Shown one piece after another: positions 9,893 through 23,024 of a stretch of 64,000 nt of DNA. Under the pieces are notes generated by a model. That model was not told the DNA's origin. It was given only the letters and a program-made list of their open reading frames with translations, and made no database searches. The stretch comes from Begonia masoniana (taxonomy: Eukaryota > Streptophyta > Magnoliopsida > Cucurbitales > Begoniaceae), in NCBI GenBank assembly GCA_022432975.1, contig CM039509.1, positions 10,320,621 to 10,384,620 on the forward strand, given 5' to 3'. Position 1 is the first letter of the stretch, and the number at the start of each line of letters is the position of its first letter. Position numbers and translations under genes: made by a program.

Positions 9893-12159
9893 GAAAATGC
9901 CGAGGAGTGTGCCTCGGTTAAGATCTCTCTTTTCAGCTCATCATCGCTAGGCACGTACCACCTGTGTCTAAATTTCAATACTCCATCATCTGTCAGGTTG
10001 AAGTCAGACAAACCTTCAGATGTCATGCTCATTCGATGCCTTTCACACTCCAAATCATTCTGTTGAGCTTCTCGTATTCTGTCCAAAATGGTCGATTTAA
10101 GAGAAATATTGGTGAGCATGCTGGACAATTCTGCCACAATCTCCACATCGAACTTCTCAATCTCAGACCTCAGCATTACCGACATCGATGCAAGCGAAGG
10201 CTGACTCGCAATAGGCATTCTGCTCAAGGCATCAGCGACTTTATTTGCTTTCCCTGGGTGATATTTAATTTCAAAGTCATAATCTTTAACGAACTCCAAC
10301 CACCTCCTTTGTCGCATGTTCAACTCTTTCTGTGTAAACAGATACTTTAAGCTCCTGTGATCTGAGAACACCTCACACTGCTGCCCATACAGATAATGTC
10401 TCCAGATTTTCAACGCAAAGACCACAGCTGCAAGCTCAAGGTCGTGTGTTGGATAGTTTTTCTCATATGGCTTCAACTGTCTAGAAGCATAAGCAATGAA
10501 CCTGCCTTCCTACATCAAAACACATCTCAATCCGATTCTCGAGGCGTCACAGTAAATACTGAACTTATCACCCTAAACTGGCAGTGTCAGATTTGGAGCT
10601 GTAGTCAATATCTGTTTCAGCTCCACAAAGCTCTTTTCGCAAGCAGGCGACCATACAAACCTTTCATTCTTTCTCGTTAAGCGGGATAAAGGTACTGCGA
10701 TCTTCGAAAATCCCTCGATAAATTTCCTGTAATATCCAGCCAAACCGAGAAATCCTCGTACCTCTCGCACATTTTTAGGCTTTGGCCAATCTCTGACAAC
10801 CTCAATTTTAGCTGGATCCACTGAGATTCCTTCTTGAGATATGATATGGCCGAGAAAACTTATTCTGTCCCGCCAAAATTCACACTTAGAAAATTTTGGA
10901 TACAATTGATGTTGGCTTAAAGTTTTAAGAACAATCCGTAAATGCTCCTCGTGCTCCTCCTTTGTTTTCGAATAGATCAAGATGTCATCAATGAAGACGA
11001 CGACAAACTTGTCTAAATACTCCTTAAACACACGGTTCATCAAGTCCATAAAAGCTGCAGGAGCATTCGTGAGTCCAAAAGACATCACAAGGAATTCGTA
11101 GTGTCCATACCTCGTTCGGAAGGCCGTTTTCTGAACATCTTCCCTCTGGACCTTCAACTGATAATAACTCGAGCATAGATCTATTCTTGAAAACACTCGG
11201 GCACCCTGCAGTTGATCAAACAGGTCGTCAATCCGAGGCAGTGGATACTTATTCTTCACTGTTAGCTTATTCAACTCTCTGTAATTAATGCACATTCTGA
11301 GAGTTCTATCCTTTTTCTTCACGAACAGAACTGGCGCACCTTAAGGGGAAAAGCTGGGTCGAATAAACCCCTTGTCTAATAACTCCTCTAACTGAGACTT
11401 CAGCTCTTTTAATTCAGCAGGTGCCAGTCTGTAAGGATTCTTTGATACCGGCGCAAAGCCTGGATACTCATCAATCACAAACTCGATCTCTCTGTCCGGC
11501 GGTAATCCGGGAAGATCGTCAAGAAAGATCTTTGAGAAATCTCTAACTAGTGGAAGGTCCTCTAGTTTTACCTCGCTAAGTAACTGAGTATCAATCACGG
11601 TAGCCAGATAAACAGAGAATTCACCTTTAAACTGCTCTTGAACCTTCATAGAATAAGAAATAGGTGACCCACTCGACCTATTTAGCGCCTGATATGAGAA
11701 CTCGTCCTTATCCGGAGGCCGAAAAGTTACCAACCCAGATAGACAGTCAATGGTGGCGTAGTGATGTGAAAGCCAATCCATCCCCAAAATTAGATCGTAC
11801 CGCTCTATGCTCATAACTATCAGACAAGCATAGAGGGTATTAATCCCCACCGAGACAACGTTGCCTTGGAAGACACGACGATCAGACTGCATAAGAGCTT
11901 CTGAAGGCAGCATCACTCTATACTCACATTCAGCCAACTCAGATACTAGCCCCAATCTAATCATGCAAGCAGTTGAAATGAAGGAGTGCGTAGCTCCCGT
12001 ATCTATCAAAGAAAATACTGGTACACCCATGACTAGAATAGTACCTGATATGACAAATGGTTGTGCCTCGTCGTCGATATCTCCAGGCTCAATAAATGCG
12101 AAGATCCTTGGCATAACTCTTCGCTGATCTCTGCCCTGTTGATTTTTGCCTGGCTGATT
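9893..12159 (-). pseudogene. Protease, reverse transcriptase and RNase H, element B
   Basis: Reading down from 12159 there are the protease block [11 protein letters not shown], the RT blocks [40 protein letters not shown] and FIDDILIYS, the RNase H blocks FSIYCDAS and [18 protein letters not shown], and the tether region up to the Cassandra insertion. In-frame stops interrupt it at about 11341 (a Trp site), 10573 (Glu to TAG) and about 10515 (Gln to TAG). Compared with element G, all domains are in the expected order and length. Confidence 0.9.
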
Positions 12160-13146
12160 TTGGTCCAATAACGGGCAGTTCATGATATAATGGCAGACCT
12201 CTCCACATCTAAAACAGATGTTGGTGCCCAACCGACACTCGCCAAAATGCTCCTTCTGGCACTTAGGACAAACGGGCTTCTGAGCGGCCCCTTGAACTTG
12301 CTTCCCATTGCCCTGATTGTTTCCTCCTTCATGAGGCCTTTTGAAGCCTATTTGTTGTTGTTGTTGTGGCTGTTGTGGCTGTTGCCCTCTAGGTTGCCAA
12401 CCCCGATTCCGTACCTAAGGCTGGATTTCCCGAAAGAAGCCCTTAGCAGGCTCTCTTGGCTTAACACAAGTCGCCCCGGCAACCTCGAAGTCCAGAGCTC
12501 TAGCTGCGATGTCAGAATAGGGCACATCTATAATACCTGACACAATAATGTTCATCCTGATCTCCGGATTCAGCCCCTCCATAAATTGATGCACTTTGTC
12601 TTCATTGTCGGTGACAAGACGCGGTGCAAAACGTGACAATGCCTCAAAGTTCTGAATATATTCAGCAACTAAACCTGTCTGCTTCAGCTGCGTAAACTCG
12701 TTTCTCTTAGCCACCCTCACCGTGCGGCTGAAATACTTATCAAAGAATACAGTCTTGAACCGTTCCTAGGTCATAACCGATACATCCGTCGTCAACTTGA
12801 TCGAGTCCCACCAGAAACGGGCATCTAATGCCAAGTGAAAGGCGACAAAAGCAACCTTCTTCCCATTCTCCACTTCCGCATACTCTAGCATATCCTCCAT
12901 AGTGCGGATCCCCTCTTCTGCAACAGTCGGATCCGACGAGCGGCTGTCAAATACTGGAGGCCGTAGGCTTTGGAGTTTCTGCATACCTTGATTATTAGGC
13001 ACTACCAAATCTTGGGGCCTCTGGTTCTCCCGGTTAACTAGGTTCTCAATTTGTTGTGCTTGCCTATCTATATGCTGAGCCTGACGGTCCAGCAAATCAT
13101 TCAGCCTATCAAAGGCATCGTCTCGAGCGTCTCTACCTCGAACCAT
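12160..13146 (-). pseudogene. Gag, element B
   Basis: The ATG lies about 160 bp inside the 5' LTR. The N-terminus (MVRGRDARDDAFDRL) is followed by a Gln-rich coiled-coil-like stretch, the capsid domain with FHLALDARFWWDS and FFDKYFSRTV, a Gln/Pro-rich linker and one CCHC knuckle (CFRCGEVCHYIMNC). Two single-codon stops break an otherwise continuous frame: Trp to TAG at about 12766 and a TAG at about 12415. Confidence 0.9.
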
Positions 13147-13158
13147 TTTCTATAACTC

Positions 13159-13223
13159 CTATAAAAATTAAAACAAATATTCCTAAGAAATCGAATTTAA
13201 ATAAAGCAATTAAACGTACTTAC
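13159..13223 (-). other. Possible 65-bp leader intron, element B
   Basis: CT|GTAAGTAC at the right end and TTTTTATAG|G at the left end on the minus strand, placed between primer site and gag ATG as in A, F and G. Confidence 0.4.
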
Positions 13224-13294
13224 AGTTGATGAAGGATGTTTGCGTAGTGGCTGCGCAGTTGTGTAGTCTACAGAACCATTTTTAAAACCCGGGG

Positions 13295-13306
13295 GCTCTG
13301 ATACCA
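13295..13306 (-). promoter_or_regulatory. Primer binding site, element B
   Basis: Minus strand TGGTATCAGAGC, four bases from the 5' LTR start at 13311. Confidence 0.95.
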
Positions 13307-13310
13307 TAAC

Positions 13311-15261
13311 TGTAACGACCCTTAAACTATTTCTAATTTTTACCGTATTATTTTTTTTATACTTAAACTTTAACCTAACGTTCAAGCGGAAATTAAACTT
13401 TTAAAATCAGAATCGAAATCGGAATTGAAATCAGCGAAGTCTATTTTTATAAACCATTAAACAAAAACTTAAAACAATTATAAAACCAATTTAAAACAAT
13501 TAAAATAACAATTACTGCAATCGGCTGACGAAAGGGCAAAATGGGCAATCGCCCCATAAAATGGATGGGCGATCGATCGCCTGTTGAAAATGTTGAGGGG
13601 CGATCGATCGCCCTAGCGATCGCCAGGTTTTTGCCTAGCGATCGCCTTCTCCAGCGACCATTCGGCACACGCTTTGGAATTTATCCAGAGCGTGACCAAT
13701 AGAGGGGCGATCGATCGCCAAGTCCTTGGGAATTTCGATTCCAGAGGACTTCAACCTCTTTTCCTTCCTCCTTCTTTCTTCTCTCATTTCTTCATTTCCC
13801 TGCGCACAACTCACAAACACTTCATATACATTTCACAAAAACACACTTCTACTCTATAACACTACCACCCACATACATTTCACTCGGTACCTATCACCCG
13901 TTCACCGACTCGAAACACCTTTAAAATATGACCAAATTTCATAAAAATGAACCGCGTGGTTCCATTTAAAAGTTTAACATTTCCTCCTGTTCGAAAATAT
14001 CAAAACATTGCAAAATACTTTCAATTTTCCAAAAACACTATAAATATCTATCCAGATCCAAACATCTAAAAATGTTTAACCATACAATTTCCTATATTCT
14101 ATCTATCAATTGCCAAAACGTTTACCCACGTCCTCACGGGTCAAAATCACGCGCCGACTGCTAGCGCACTCCCACGGGCCATCATCCTTCAATGTGTTCA
14201 TACTTCAGGCGGAGGAACGTCTTCCACACCTGTCTCAAAATCACCTACAACATAGAATTAAACATGTGAGCTAAAGGCTCAGTAAATCTAAACAATTAAC
14301 AACCTAACCAAAACTAAAACTAACTACCCGTTCTATTTACCCGACACAACAAACATCTCCAATTCCTCGATCGACATAGTCTTATGGTGTAGGCCAATCG
14401 GCCAAACAAATCACAGAGACTTACCTCGCGTCCGTTGAAATTCACGCTCCTGTCCACGAGCGTTGTTCACCTAAGGCAAAACACAACATTTGTCATTTAA
14501 ACCAATTCTAAACTATCGAGTTTAGAAAATCACAAATTCCTAGTTAAAGAAAATCCCCTAAACTTTATTCTAACTCATTGAGGCATTTTATCGAGCAATT
14601 CGCGCTCGTGAATTTCCAAACCTCCATTAATGGAGTTTTCAAGCTCCAAACCAACCAAAGCTCTAATATTAACCAATAAATCGATTAATTACATCCAATA
14701 AACTCCAATACATCGATTATAGGCATAATTATGCTAAACCTATCGATTTCAAACATCAATCCACATTTTCAACGAAAACCCTAACGAACCCTAATCCGTT
14801 GAAACCCTAGAAATCAAAATCTAACATACCAAAACTATAGATTCATACCTAGGGTCGAGGAAGGAGAAGGAAACGTGAAGAACGGAGGTTGATAGGAGAA
14901 AGCTCCATCGTCGGAAGTGAGAAATCGCCACGGAGGGGAAGGAAATCGTCGAGAGGTGAGGGAGAGAAAATGGCAAAGTGAAAATCGTGGGAGGGGAGAG
15001 GAGGGTAATGTAAATTTTATAAAATTGACTTGGTTAATTACCTTATTGCCCTTCTATTGAATTTCTATTTGTTTCTCCACTTATCTCGTTATTTAATTAA
15101 CGATCCGACTTCTCCAATTTTTCATATTTCACCATAAATTCTAATTTATTATTATGGCTTCGTTAAAACTTTCTGTTCGCAAAACGGACTTAATTTGACG
15201 TATTTACAAAATTGCCATTTATATTGGAATAAAATCAAATCCCGTAAAGCCGGGTGTTACA
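13311..15261 (-). repeat. 5' LTR of element B
   Basis: Close match to 5808-7794 but with fewer GCGATCGATCGC hairpins (about 13565-13720). The candidate small ORF has exon 3 at 14244-14198 with a normal GTGTAG acceptor (PPPEV tail, TGA). Exon 2 (about 14425-14470) carries a one-base insertion that breaks the frame; exon 1 ends at 14849. Confidence 0.94.
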
Positions 15262-15386
15262 AAAGAGGGGCGATCGATCGCCCCCTATTGAGCGATCGAT
15301 CGCCACACGCTATGGAATTCTTCCAGAGCGTGGCGACCCATGGGCGATCGATCCCCACACTTGGGCGATCGATCGCCATGTCCTCT
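15262..15386 (-). repeat. Element D 3' LTR, piece 2
   Basis: It begins with the second aaaga copy and continues the GCGATCGATCGC hairpin cluster. It ends with cctct (15382-15386), the target of C. The sequence resumes at 47084 with the second cctct. Confidence 0.88.
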
Positions 15387-16625
15387 TGTAACACCCGGGA
15401 TTTTTTTTAAAGAAAAAATTGGAGAAAAAATAAAAGAATAATATTATTATTATTAATTTGGGTTCGGGTATTCCCAGTGAGATTAAGCTGGGGGATTATA
15501 ATTTAAACAAGATTTAACGAAAGTCAAAATGGTCGGAAATACGGGAGGGTAAAACGGTAATTAGCTAGTTTAAATTAAAGAAATAGTTTTAATTTTATTA
15601 TTATAATTTATTATTATTATTATTATTTAAAAAAATAAAATAAAACAACAGAATAGCCGTAGCTATTCTGTTGTTCGAGTCGGGCAGCGAGGAGCAGGGG
15701 AGACGAGAACGGAGAGGGAGAGGCGAGCGATGTCCCTCCGACGACAACCGCCGCCGATTTCCGGCGTTCTCCGGCCAGACTACTGCGACAAGCAGATTCC
15801 GGCCATCTCCGCGCACAACTCCGACGGGTAAATCCATTTTTGCCCTGTTTTGACTCTGTTCGAGGCCGTGGGTCGCCGAGCTGGTTTTGGCTCCGATCGC
15901 CGGCCGGTTTGGGCTGCTTCAGCCGTGGGTTCGCCAACCCTTGGACCGGCTTTGTTTGCGTGGCCGTGTGGTGTCCTGTGGGGGCGCAAAAATTAGGAAG
16001 CCCTGTTCGGGCATTTCTGGTTTTACTGAGTGTAGCTTCGAGATTCTGTTAGGTTATGTTAATTTGATGTTAGGATGGTTGATTGGTGAGCAATTGTGTG
16101 AGAATTGATAAAAAACTAAAAAGTGGAAAATTTCCGGGTTAGGGCAGATTCGGGTTTTGGTGTATTTGACCTAGTTACGGTCATTTGTTTTAAAATTCAT
16201 TTTGGCAGATTAATATAAGTCATTAGAGGAGTACGTGGCCGCTGGAATCGTTTGATTCCGATATCCGACGCAAAAGTTATGCACGTTTGAAGTTTCGGGT
16301 CGGTTTTTACCGAACCCCAATTAGTGGCCCGTTTAGTTAGACTTTAGTTGAGTTAAGTTAGAAATAGTAGTTTGAGAGTAATTGGTGGATGTAGGCTTGA
16401 TTTTAATGGTTTGATGAATATTTATCGTAGGTCGAGCTGTAGGTAGACTGGAAATCGAGCATCTTGAACGAGCTAGGACGCCAGGTAAGTAATGAATTGT
16501 GTGTTTGTCGCCTTCGGGCCTACAACACAGAACGGTAGGAGTTATTGTTTGGTAGTTGCTTTGTTTTGTAGTAAGTAGGGTGGAAATGAATTTCTTGCTT
16601 TCTTGCTATTTGGTGTTTGAGTAAT

Positions 16626-16780
16626 AAATTGCTTAGTTGTGGTTTGTGGTTTTGTGTTTGAGTATTGTGTGAGTGGCTGCTTGGTTGTGGTTTGTGGTTT
16701 GGTGTTTGAGTATTGTGTGAGTGGCTGCTTGGTTGTGGTTTGTGGTTTGGTGTTTGAGTAATGTGTGAGTGGCATGCTTG
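16626..16780 (+). repeat. 48-bp minisatellite, about 3 copies
   Basis: GT-rich unit with GTTGTGGTTTGTGGTTTGG. The 3' LTR has about two copies (22776-22880). It lies in the candidate second intron. Confidence 0.9.
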
Positions 16781-16859
16781 GTTAGTTGTTTTGCGTTGTT
16801 GTGTTGGTTGCATTGTTTAAGCATCATATGCAAATTCTGAAAGTGAACTGTAAAGATAT

Positions 16860-18258
16860 GTGAGGCAATGTGTTTGTGTGAGTCACCTCGTCGCGAATTA
16901 GTGTCTGAAAGTATGACAGTTCGGGAGGTGTTTGTGTGAGTCACCTCGTCGCGAATTAGTGTCTGAAAGTATGACAGTTCGGGAGGTGTTTGTGTGAGTC
17001 ACCTCGTCGCGAATTAGTGTCTGAAAGTATGACAGTTCGGGAGGTGTTTGTGTGAGTCACCTCGTCGCGAATTAGTGTCTGAAAGTATGACAGTTCGGGA
17101 GGTGTTTGTGTGAGTCACCTCGTCGCGAATTAGTGTCTGAAAGTATGACAGTTCGGGAGGTGTTTGTGTGAGTCACCTCGTCGCGAATTAGTGTCTGAAA
17201 GTATGACAGTTCGGGAGGTGTTTGTGTGAGTCACCTCGTCGCGAATTAGTGTCTGAAAGTATGACAGTTCGGGAGGTGTTTGTGTGAGTCACCTCGTCGC
17301 GAATTAGTGTCTGAAAGTATGACAGTTCGGGAGGTGTTTGTGTGAGTCACCTCGTCGCGAATTAGTGTCTGAAAGTATGACAGTTCGGGAGGTGTTTGTG
17401 TGAGTCACCTCGTCGCGAATTAGTGTCTGAAAGTATGACAGTTCGGGAGGTGTTTGTGTGAGTCACCTCGTCGCGAATTAGTGTCTGAAAGTATGACAGT
17501 TCGGGAGGTGTTTGTGTGAGTCACCTCGTCGCGAATTAGTGTCTGAAAGTATGACAGTTCGGGAGGTGTTTGTGTGAGTCACCTCGTCGCGAATTAGTGT
17601 CTGAAAGTATGACAGTTCGGGAGGTGTTTGTGTGAGTCACCTCGTCGCGAATTAGTGTCTGAAAGTATGACAGTTCGGGAGGTGTTTGTGTGAGTCACCT
17701 CGTCGCGAATTAGTGTCTGAAAGTATGACAGTTCGGGAGGTGTTTGTGTGAGTCACCTCGTCGCGAATTAGTGTCTGAAAGTATGACAGTTCGGGAGGTG
17801 TTTGTGTGAGTCACCTCGTCGCGAATTAGTGTCTGAAAGTATGACAGTTCGTTTGTGTGAGTCACCTCGTCGCGAATTAGTGTCTGAAAGTATGACAGTT
17901 CGGGAGGTGTTTGTGTGAGTCACCTCGTCGCAAATTAGTGTCTAAAAGTATGACAATTCGGGAGGTGTTTGTGTGAGTCACCTCGTCGCGAATTAGTGTC
18001 TGAAAGTATGACAGTTCGGGAGGTGTTTGTGTGACTCACCTCGTCGCGAATTAGTGTCTGAAAGTATGACAGTTCGGGAGGTGTTTGTGTGAGTCACCTC
18101 GTCGCGAATTAGTGTCTGAAAGTATGACAGTTCGGGAGGTGTTTGTGTGAGTCACCTCATCGCGAATTAGTGTCTGAAAGTATGACCGTTCGGGAGGTGT
18201 TTGTGTGAGTCACCTCGTCGCGAATAGTGCTTGAAAGTATGGCAGTTCGGGAGGTGTC
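16860..18258 (+). repeat. 58-bp minisatellite array, about 24 copies
   Basis: The period is exactly 58 bp and most copies are identical. Each unit contains TGAGTCAC, a GAGGTG..CACCTC inverted repeat and CTCGTCGCGAATTAG. Variant units cluster at the right end (about 17840-18250), the usual sign of expansion from the other end. The 3' LTR has about 40 copies of the same unit. Two copies of a related unit of about 42 bp with CTCGTCGTTAA follow at 18289-18370. Confidence 0.97.
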
Positions 18259-18475
18259 TACAAGTGAGTCATGTTTGAAATGTGTAAGAAAAGCACTAGA
18301 GAGTTAAATGCCTCGTCGTTAAAGTGCAAGACGCACTAGAGGGTTTAACGTCTCGTCGTTAACGTGCATGAAGAAGAAAATAGCAGAGTGAGTAGCATTG
18401 ACATGTGTTAGGAGGCGGTGTGTGTATTGTGTTTGTTGACGTTCGTGTTATTCATTACTTGCTAAGCGTAAGCTT

Positions 18476-18992
<517 letters not shown>

Positions 18993-19661
18993 CTGTGGTG
19001 TAGGTGACGACAGGAGTACGGGTTAGCGCTACAAGGAAAGCTAGGATTGGGACGCAGTCGTTGATTTACGGAGCATGCCGGTGCAAGCAGTTGTCGGGGC
19101 GCCTCTACTTGGTCTTCGGGAGAATGTGGGGTTTTGTATTTTAGTAGTATTGTAAATGTCTGTTTGTGGAATTGATGGGAATGCGTAAGTATTATTTTGG
19201 TTGATGTTTTTGACAATTATGAGATAGCTATGTGTATTTGTTGTATATAGTCCTAGGTCAGGGTGATGTGTTACCCTATATTGGGGATTTTCTTTATTTT
19301 GTATGTTGATAGCATTTCTTGACGATATGTGGATTGTTAGAGATTTTGTAGGTTTGTTAGATTGTTAGGAATATTCTGGTTGGTTGGGATTTTTTTGTGT
19401 GCAGGTACATAGCATTTTGGAGGCGCCATTTTCAGGCGTTACTTTGCTGAAATTTTCGGGAAAGACGCCGTGGTGCTGAAAGGTTAGGGGTAAGGGAATT
19501 GATGAGTCTAGGCAGCTAGGTATGAAGTAAGAGAGTTTCGGGAGTTTAGTTGTAAATTCAGCTGTGTAAGTTTCTTTTATGTTTGGGAGTTTATGTTTTA
19601 ACGTGGGAATGGTTAGCAAAGTAGCGCTACGAGCCAAGGTGGGTTCGGGGGCGTTACAAGA

Positions 19662-19672
19662 TGGTATCAGAG
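19662..19672 (+). promoter_or_regulatory. Primer binding site, element C
   Basis: TGGTATCAGAG, 11 of 12 bases of the usual site (last base A instead of C), three bases after the 5' LTR. Confidence 0.9.
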
Positions 19673-21537
19673 AAAAAATGGTCGAGTCGTTCAAATGATT
19701 ACCAGACAATGCCGGCCGCCATGCAACGTGCTTCACCGACTGTAAGTATTTCTTTACTTTTAGTTAGTTTATATCTAAGATTAGTTTTGTTTAACCCTTG
19801 TTTATTTTGTGATTGTAGGAGACTAGAAAATCCCTAGTGTACCGAGACAACCTTGGTGAATTGATAGTTCGAATAGGTAGGAATTTATTGGAAGTGCGAA
19901 ACTAACAAAGTAACGTTAGATAGAAGTAGGATTGAGCATAGATAGATTAGAGAATCTTAGGTTGGGACTTAACCTTATGAGAAAAGAGGTATGATCTACC
20001 TGAATTAAGTGTTAATATTAGCCTGAGTATAAGTGATAGTCGTTAGGAAAAGTGTGAGTTGTGTCCTAGTGTTAAATGGGTTAAGATATGGTGGGTACGA
20101 GATAGACTTGAGAATGAGGAAATAGATAACCTAGGGTGATTGTAAACCCTTAGAGAGTTATATATATATTTTTTTTTTGTGAAATAAGGAACTAGACAAA
20201 TTGAGCTCAAGAAAAAGCTAGAGTGAAGAATTAAGTTAGAAGAGTTTAAGAATGGTACGCCTAGGATTTTACTCTTAAGGAGATATCTTAGGAAAGATAA
20301 AATTGAGAGATATAGTTAGAATGATGTATACGATATTAGTGAACTTGGAAGTAAGTTGAATTTGAGAGATGTATGAAAGCTTAGCTTCTTAAGAAACGAG
20401 ATAGTAAAATAGAAAGGATTTTAAAAGTTGAGGACTTAGATAAGAGGTCTACTCGGCAGATTTTAGTCTTATGTGAGTAAGTATACTTTGAGGATTGAAA
20501 TAAGTTGGGAACGAGTTAGTTTAGACCTCATGATTTGAGAGTGTTTGATGATGACTGACTGAAGTAATAGTTGGATCAGTTGAGTCTGAGGGTTGTGTTG
20601 GAATAACTAATGAAATATCATGATTGTTCGAGGTATAAATTGTAGTGTAAGAGATAAAAGTGATAAGTCAGGAGTGAGATGGTAGAGTAAGAAGAAAAGG
20701 TCTCTTAGAGATATGTGGTAGTTATGTAAGTGTTGATGAACATTAGATTAGAAAAGTTAGAGTTGGAACTAAGTTGGAAAAATGAAAACTTTGGGAGATG
20801 TAGAAAAGTGTAGTGAAGTCAATAATGGTAGGGATTATTGAGCGTTGGGGTGTATAGTTTAGAATGACCCAATTTAGAATCGTAGAGAGTTGACAATTTG
20901 GAGCAAATGAAAACTCAGTTAGTACTCCAGATGTATAGTTAATTAATGTAGGTAGTGAGAATTTGGAATATGTGAATGATGTTAGAATGAGGTACGAGGT
21001 AAATAGGTGAACGTAGTTAGGAAGATTTAGGGCTGTGGAGTACATGATAGGTATTTCAGCCAAACGATGTTCACTAATAGGAGTTAAGTTGAGAGTCTTC
21101 AAGGGGTTGAAGACAATGGGCATTAAGGATAGGTTGTACACCATTTAGAGTATTGTGTGAAGAGTTAGGAACGAGTTAGTCTTGATTTAAGTATTTATAA
21201 AGGTTAGTAAAACTTGAGTTAAGAATTGTACTCATTAGTATCTTAGGATTACTCGATTGTGGTAGCATAGAGAGTCGTAGTAGTTTGTTCGTGTTTAGTA
21301 GACACAGAAGTAGAAAAAGATGATCTTAGCTAGAGAAAAAGAAAAAGATCGAGTTGAAATTCAATTAGAAGGGTTTGAGGATATGAATTAGATTATAGTT
21401 AGTGAACGTGTAAGTATTCGGGTTAGAGCGTACAGAGTTAGTTTGAGGCATATAGTACCCGATAGGTGAGTAAGGGTATTGGGTAGATGAGGAATTTAAG
21501 AAATAACAAGGCCACAAATTTTGAGGACAAAATTTTG

Positions 21538-21551
21538 TAAGGAGGGTGGAT
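21538..21551 (+). promoter_or_regulatory. Polypurine tract, element C
   Basis: TAAGGAGGGTGGAT directly before the 3' LTR, preceded by GAGGACAAAATTTTG, the same arrangement as in the autonomous elements here. Confidence 0.9.
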
Positions 21552-23024
21552 TGTAACACCCGTGATTTTTTTTAAAGAAAAAATTGGAGAGAAAATAAAA
21601 GAATAATATTATTATTATTAATTTGGGTTCGGGTATTTCCAGTGAGATTAAGCCGGGGGATTATAATTTAAACAAGATTTAACGAAAGTCAAAATGGTTG
21701 GAAATACGGGAGGGTAAAACGGTAATTAGCTAGTTTAAATTAAAGAAATAGTTTTAGTTTTATTATTATTAGTATTATTTAAAAAATAAAAAATAAAACA
21801 ACAGAATAGCCGAAGCTATTCTGTTGTTCGAGTCGGGCATTGAGGAGCAGGGGAGACGAGAACGGAGAGGGAGAGGCGAGCGATGTCCCTCCGACAACAA
21901 CCGCCGCCGATTTCGGCGTTCTCCGGCCAGACTACTGCGACAAGGAGATTCCGGCCATCTCCGTGCACAACTCCGACGGGTAAATCCATTTTTGCCCTGT
22001 TTTGACTCTGTTCGAGGCCGTGAGTCGCCGAGCTGGTTTTGGCTCCGATCACCGGCCGGTTTGGGCTGCTTCAGCCGTGGGTTCGCCAACCCTTGGACCG
22101 GCTTTGTTTGCCTGGCCGTGTGGTGTCCTGTGTGGGCAAAATCAGGAAGCCCTGTTCGGGCATTTCTGGTTTTGCTGAGTGTAGCTTCGAGATTCTGTTA
22201 GGTTATGTTAATTTGATGTTAGGATGGTTGATTGGTGAGCAATTGTGTGAGAATTGATGAAAAACCGAAAAGGGGAAAATTTCTGGGTTAGGGCAGATTC
22301 GGGTTTTGGTGTATTTGACCTAGTTACGGTCGTTTGTTTTAAAATTCCTTTTGGCAGATTAATATAGGTTATTAGAGGAGTACGTGGCCGCTGGAATCGT
22401 TTGATTCCGATATCCGACGCGAAAGTTATGCACGTTTGAAGTTTCGGGTCGGTTTTTACCGAACTCCAATTAGTGGCCCGTTTAGTTAGACTTTAGTTGA
22501 GTTAAGTTAGAAATAGTAGTTTGAGAGTAATTGGTGGATGTAGGCTTGATTTTAATGGTTTGATGAATATTTATCGTAGGTCGAGCTGTAGGTAGACTGG
22601 AAATCGAGCATCTTGAACGAGCTAGGATGCCAGGTAAGTAATGGATTGTGTGTTTTGTCGCCTTCGGGCCTACACCATGGAACGGGAGGAGTTATTGTTT
22701 GGTAGTTGCTTTGTTTTGTAGTAAGTAGTGTGGAAATGAATTTCTTGCTTGCTTGCTATTTGGTGTTTGAGTAATAAATTGCTTAGTTGTGGTTTGTGGT
22801 TTGGTGTTTGAGTATTGTGTGAGTGGCTGCTTGGTTGTGGTTTGTTGTTTGGTGTTTGAGTATTGTGTGAGTGGCATGCTTGGTTAGTTGTTTTGCGTTG
22901 TTGTGTTGGTTGCATTGTTTAAACATCATATGCAAATTGTGAAAGTGAACTGTAAAGATATGTGAGGCAATGTGTTTGTGTGAGTCACCTCGTCGCGAAT
23001 TAGTGTCTGAAAGTATGACAGTTC
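21552..23024 (+). repeat. 3' LTR of element C, first piece
   Basis: Matches 15387 onward and stops inside the first 58-bp unit, where H inserted. The bases before H are agttc (23020-23024). Confidence 0.93.

Larger units (their letters stand above)
5808..15261 (-). mobile_element. Element B, full-length Ty3/gypsy retrotransposon
   Basis: Two LTRs (5808-7794 and 13311-15261) flank gag, PR, RT, RH and INT in minus orientation. The 5-bp duplication aaaga is perfect at 5803-5807 and 15262-15266. It inserted into an LTR of its own family (element D). Every pol domain is present but carries stops and shifts, and a Cassandra element sits between the RNase H and integrase parts. It is a dead copy of an autonomous structure. 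Confidence 0.95.
19659..21551 (+). other. Internal region of element C, non-coding
   Basis: The first 170 bp match the leader of element A (same primer site position, same ATGCCGGCCGCC stretch, same GTAAGTATTTC donor-like site). Where A has its gag start GAAAATGCCTAG, C reads GAAAATCCCTAG, so the start codon is gone. The rest, about 1.7 kb, has no long open frame or retroviral motif on either strand and is poor in C on the plus strand. I recognise no gene in it. Confidence 0.85.

Noticed and set aside
15623..15937. Minus-strand frames over C exon 1 (also 21775-22089)
   Set aside because: They are GC-rich antisense shadows of the leader and exon 1 of the LTR ORF, with no splice-consistent continuation on that strand.
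16860..18258. CRISPR-like regular repeat array
   Set aside because: The 58-bp units are head-to-tail without spacers, lie in a plant LTR and have no cas genes.
20743..21144. 133-codon minus-strand frame in the internal region of C
   Set aside because: It reflects the C-poor composition of the plus strand, which removes stops on the other strand. No motif or relative elsewhere in the window.
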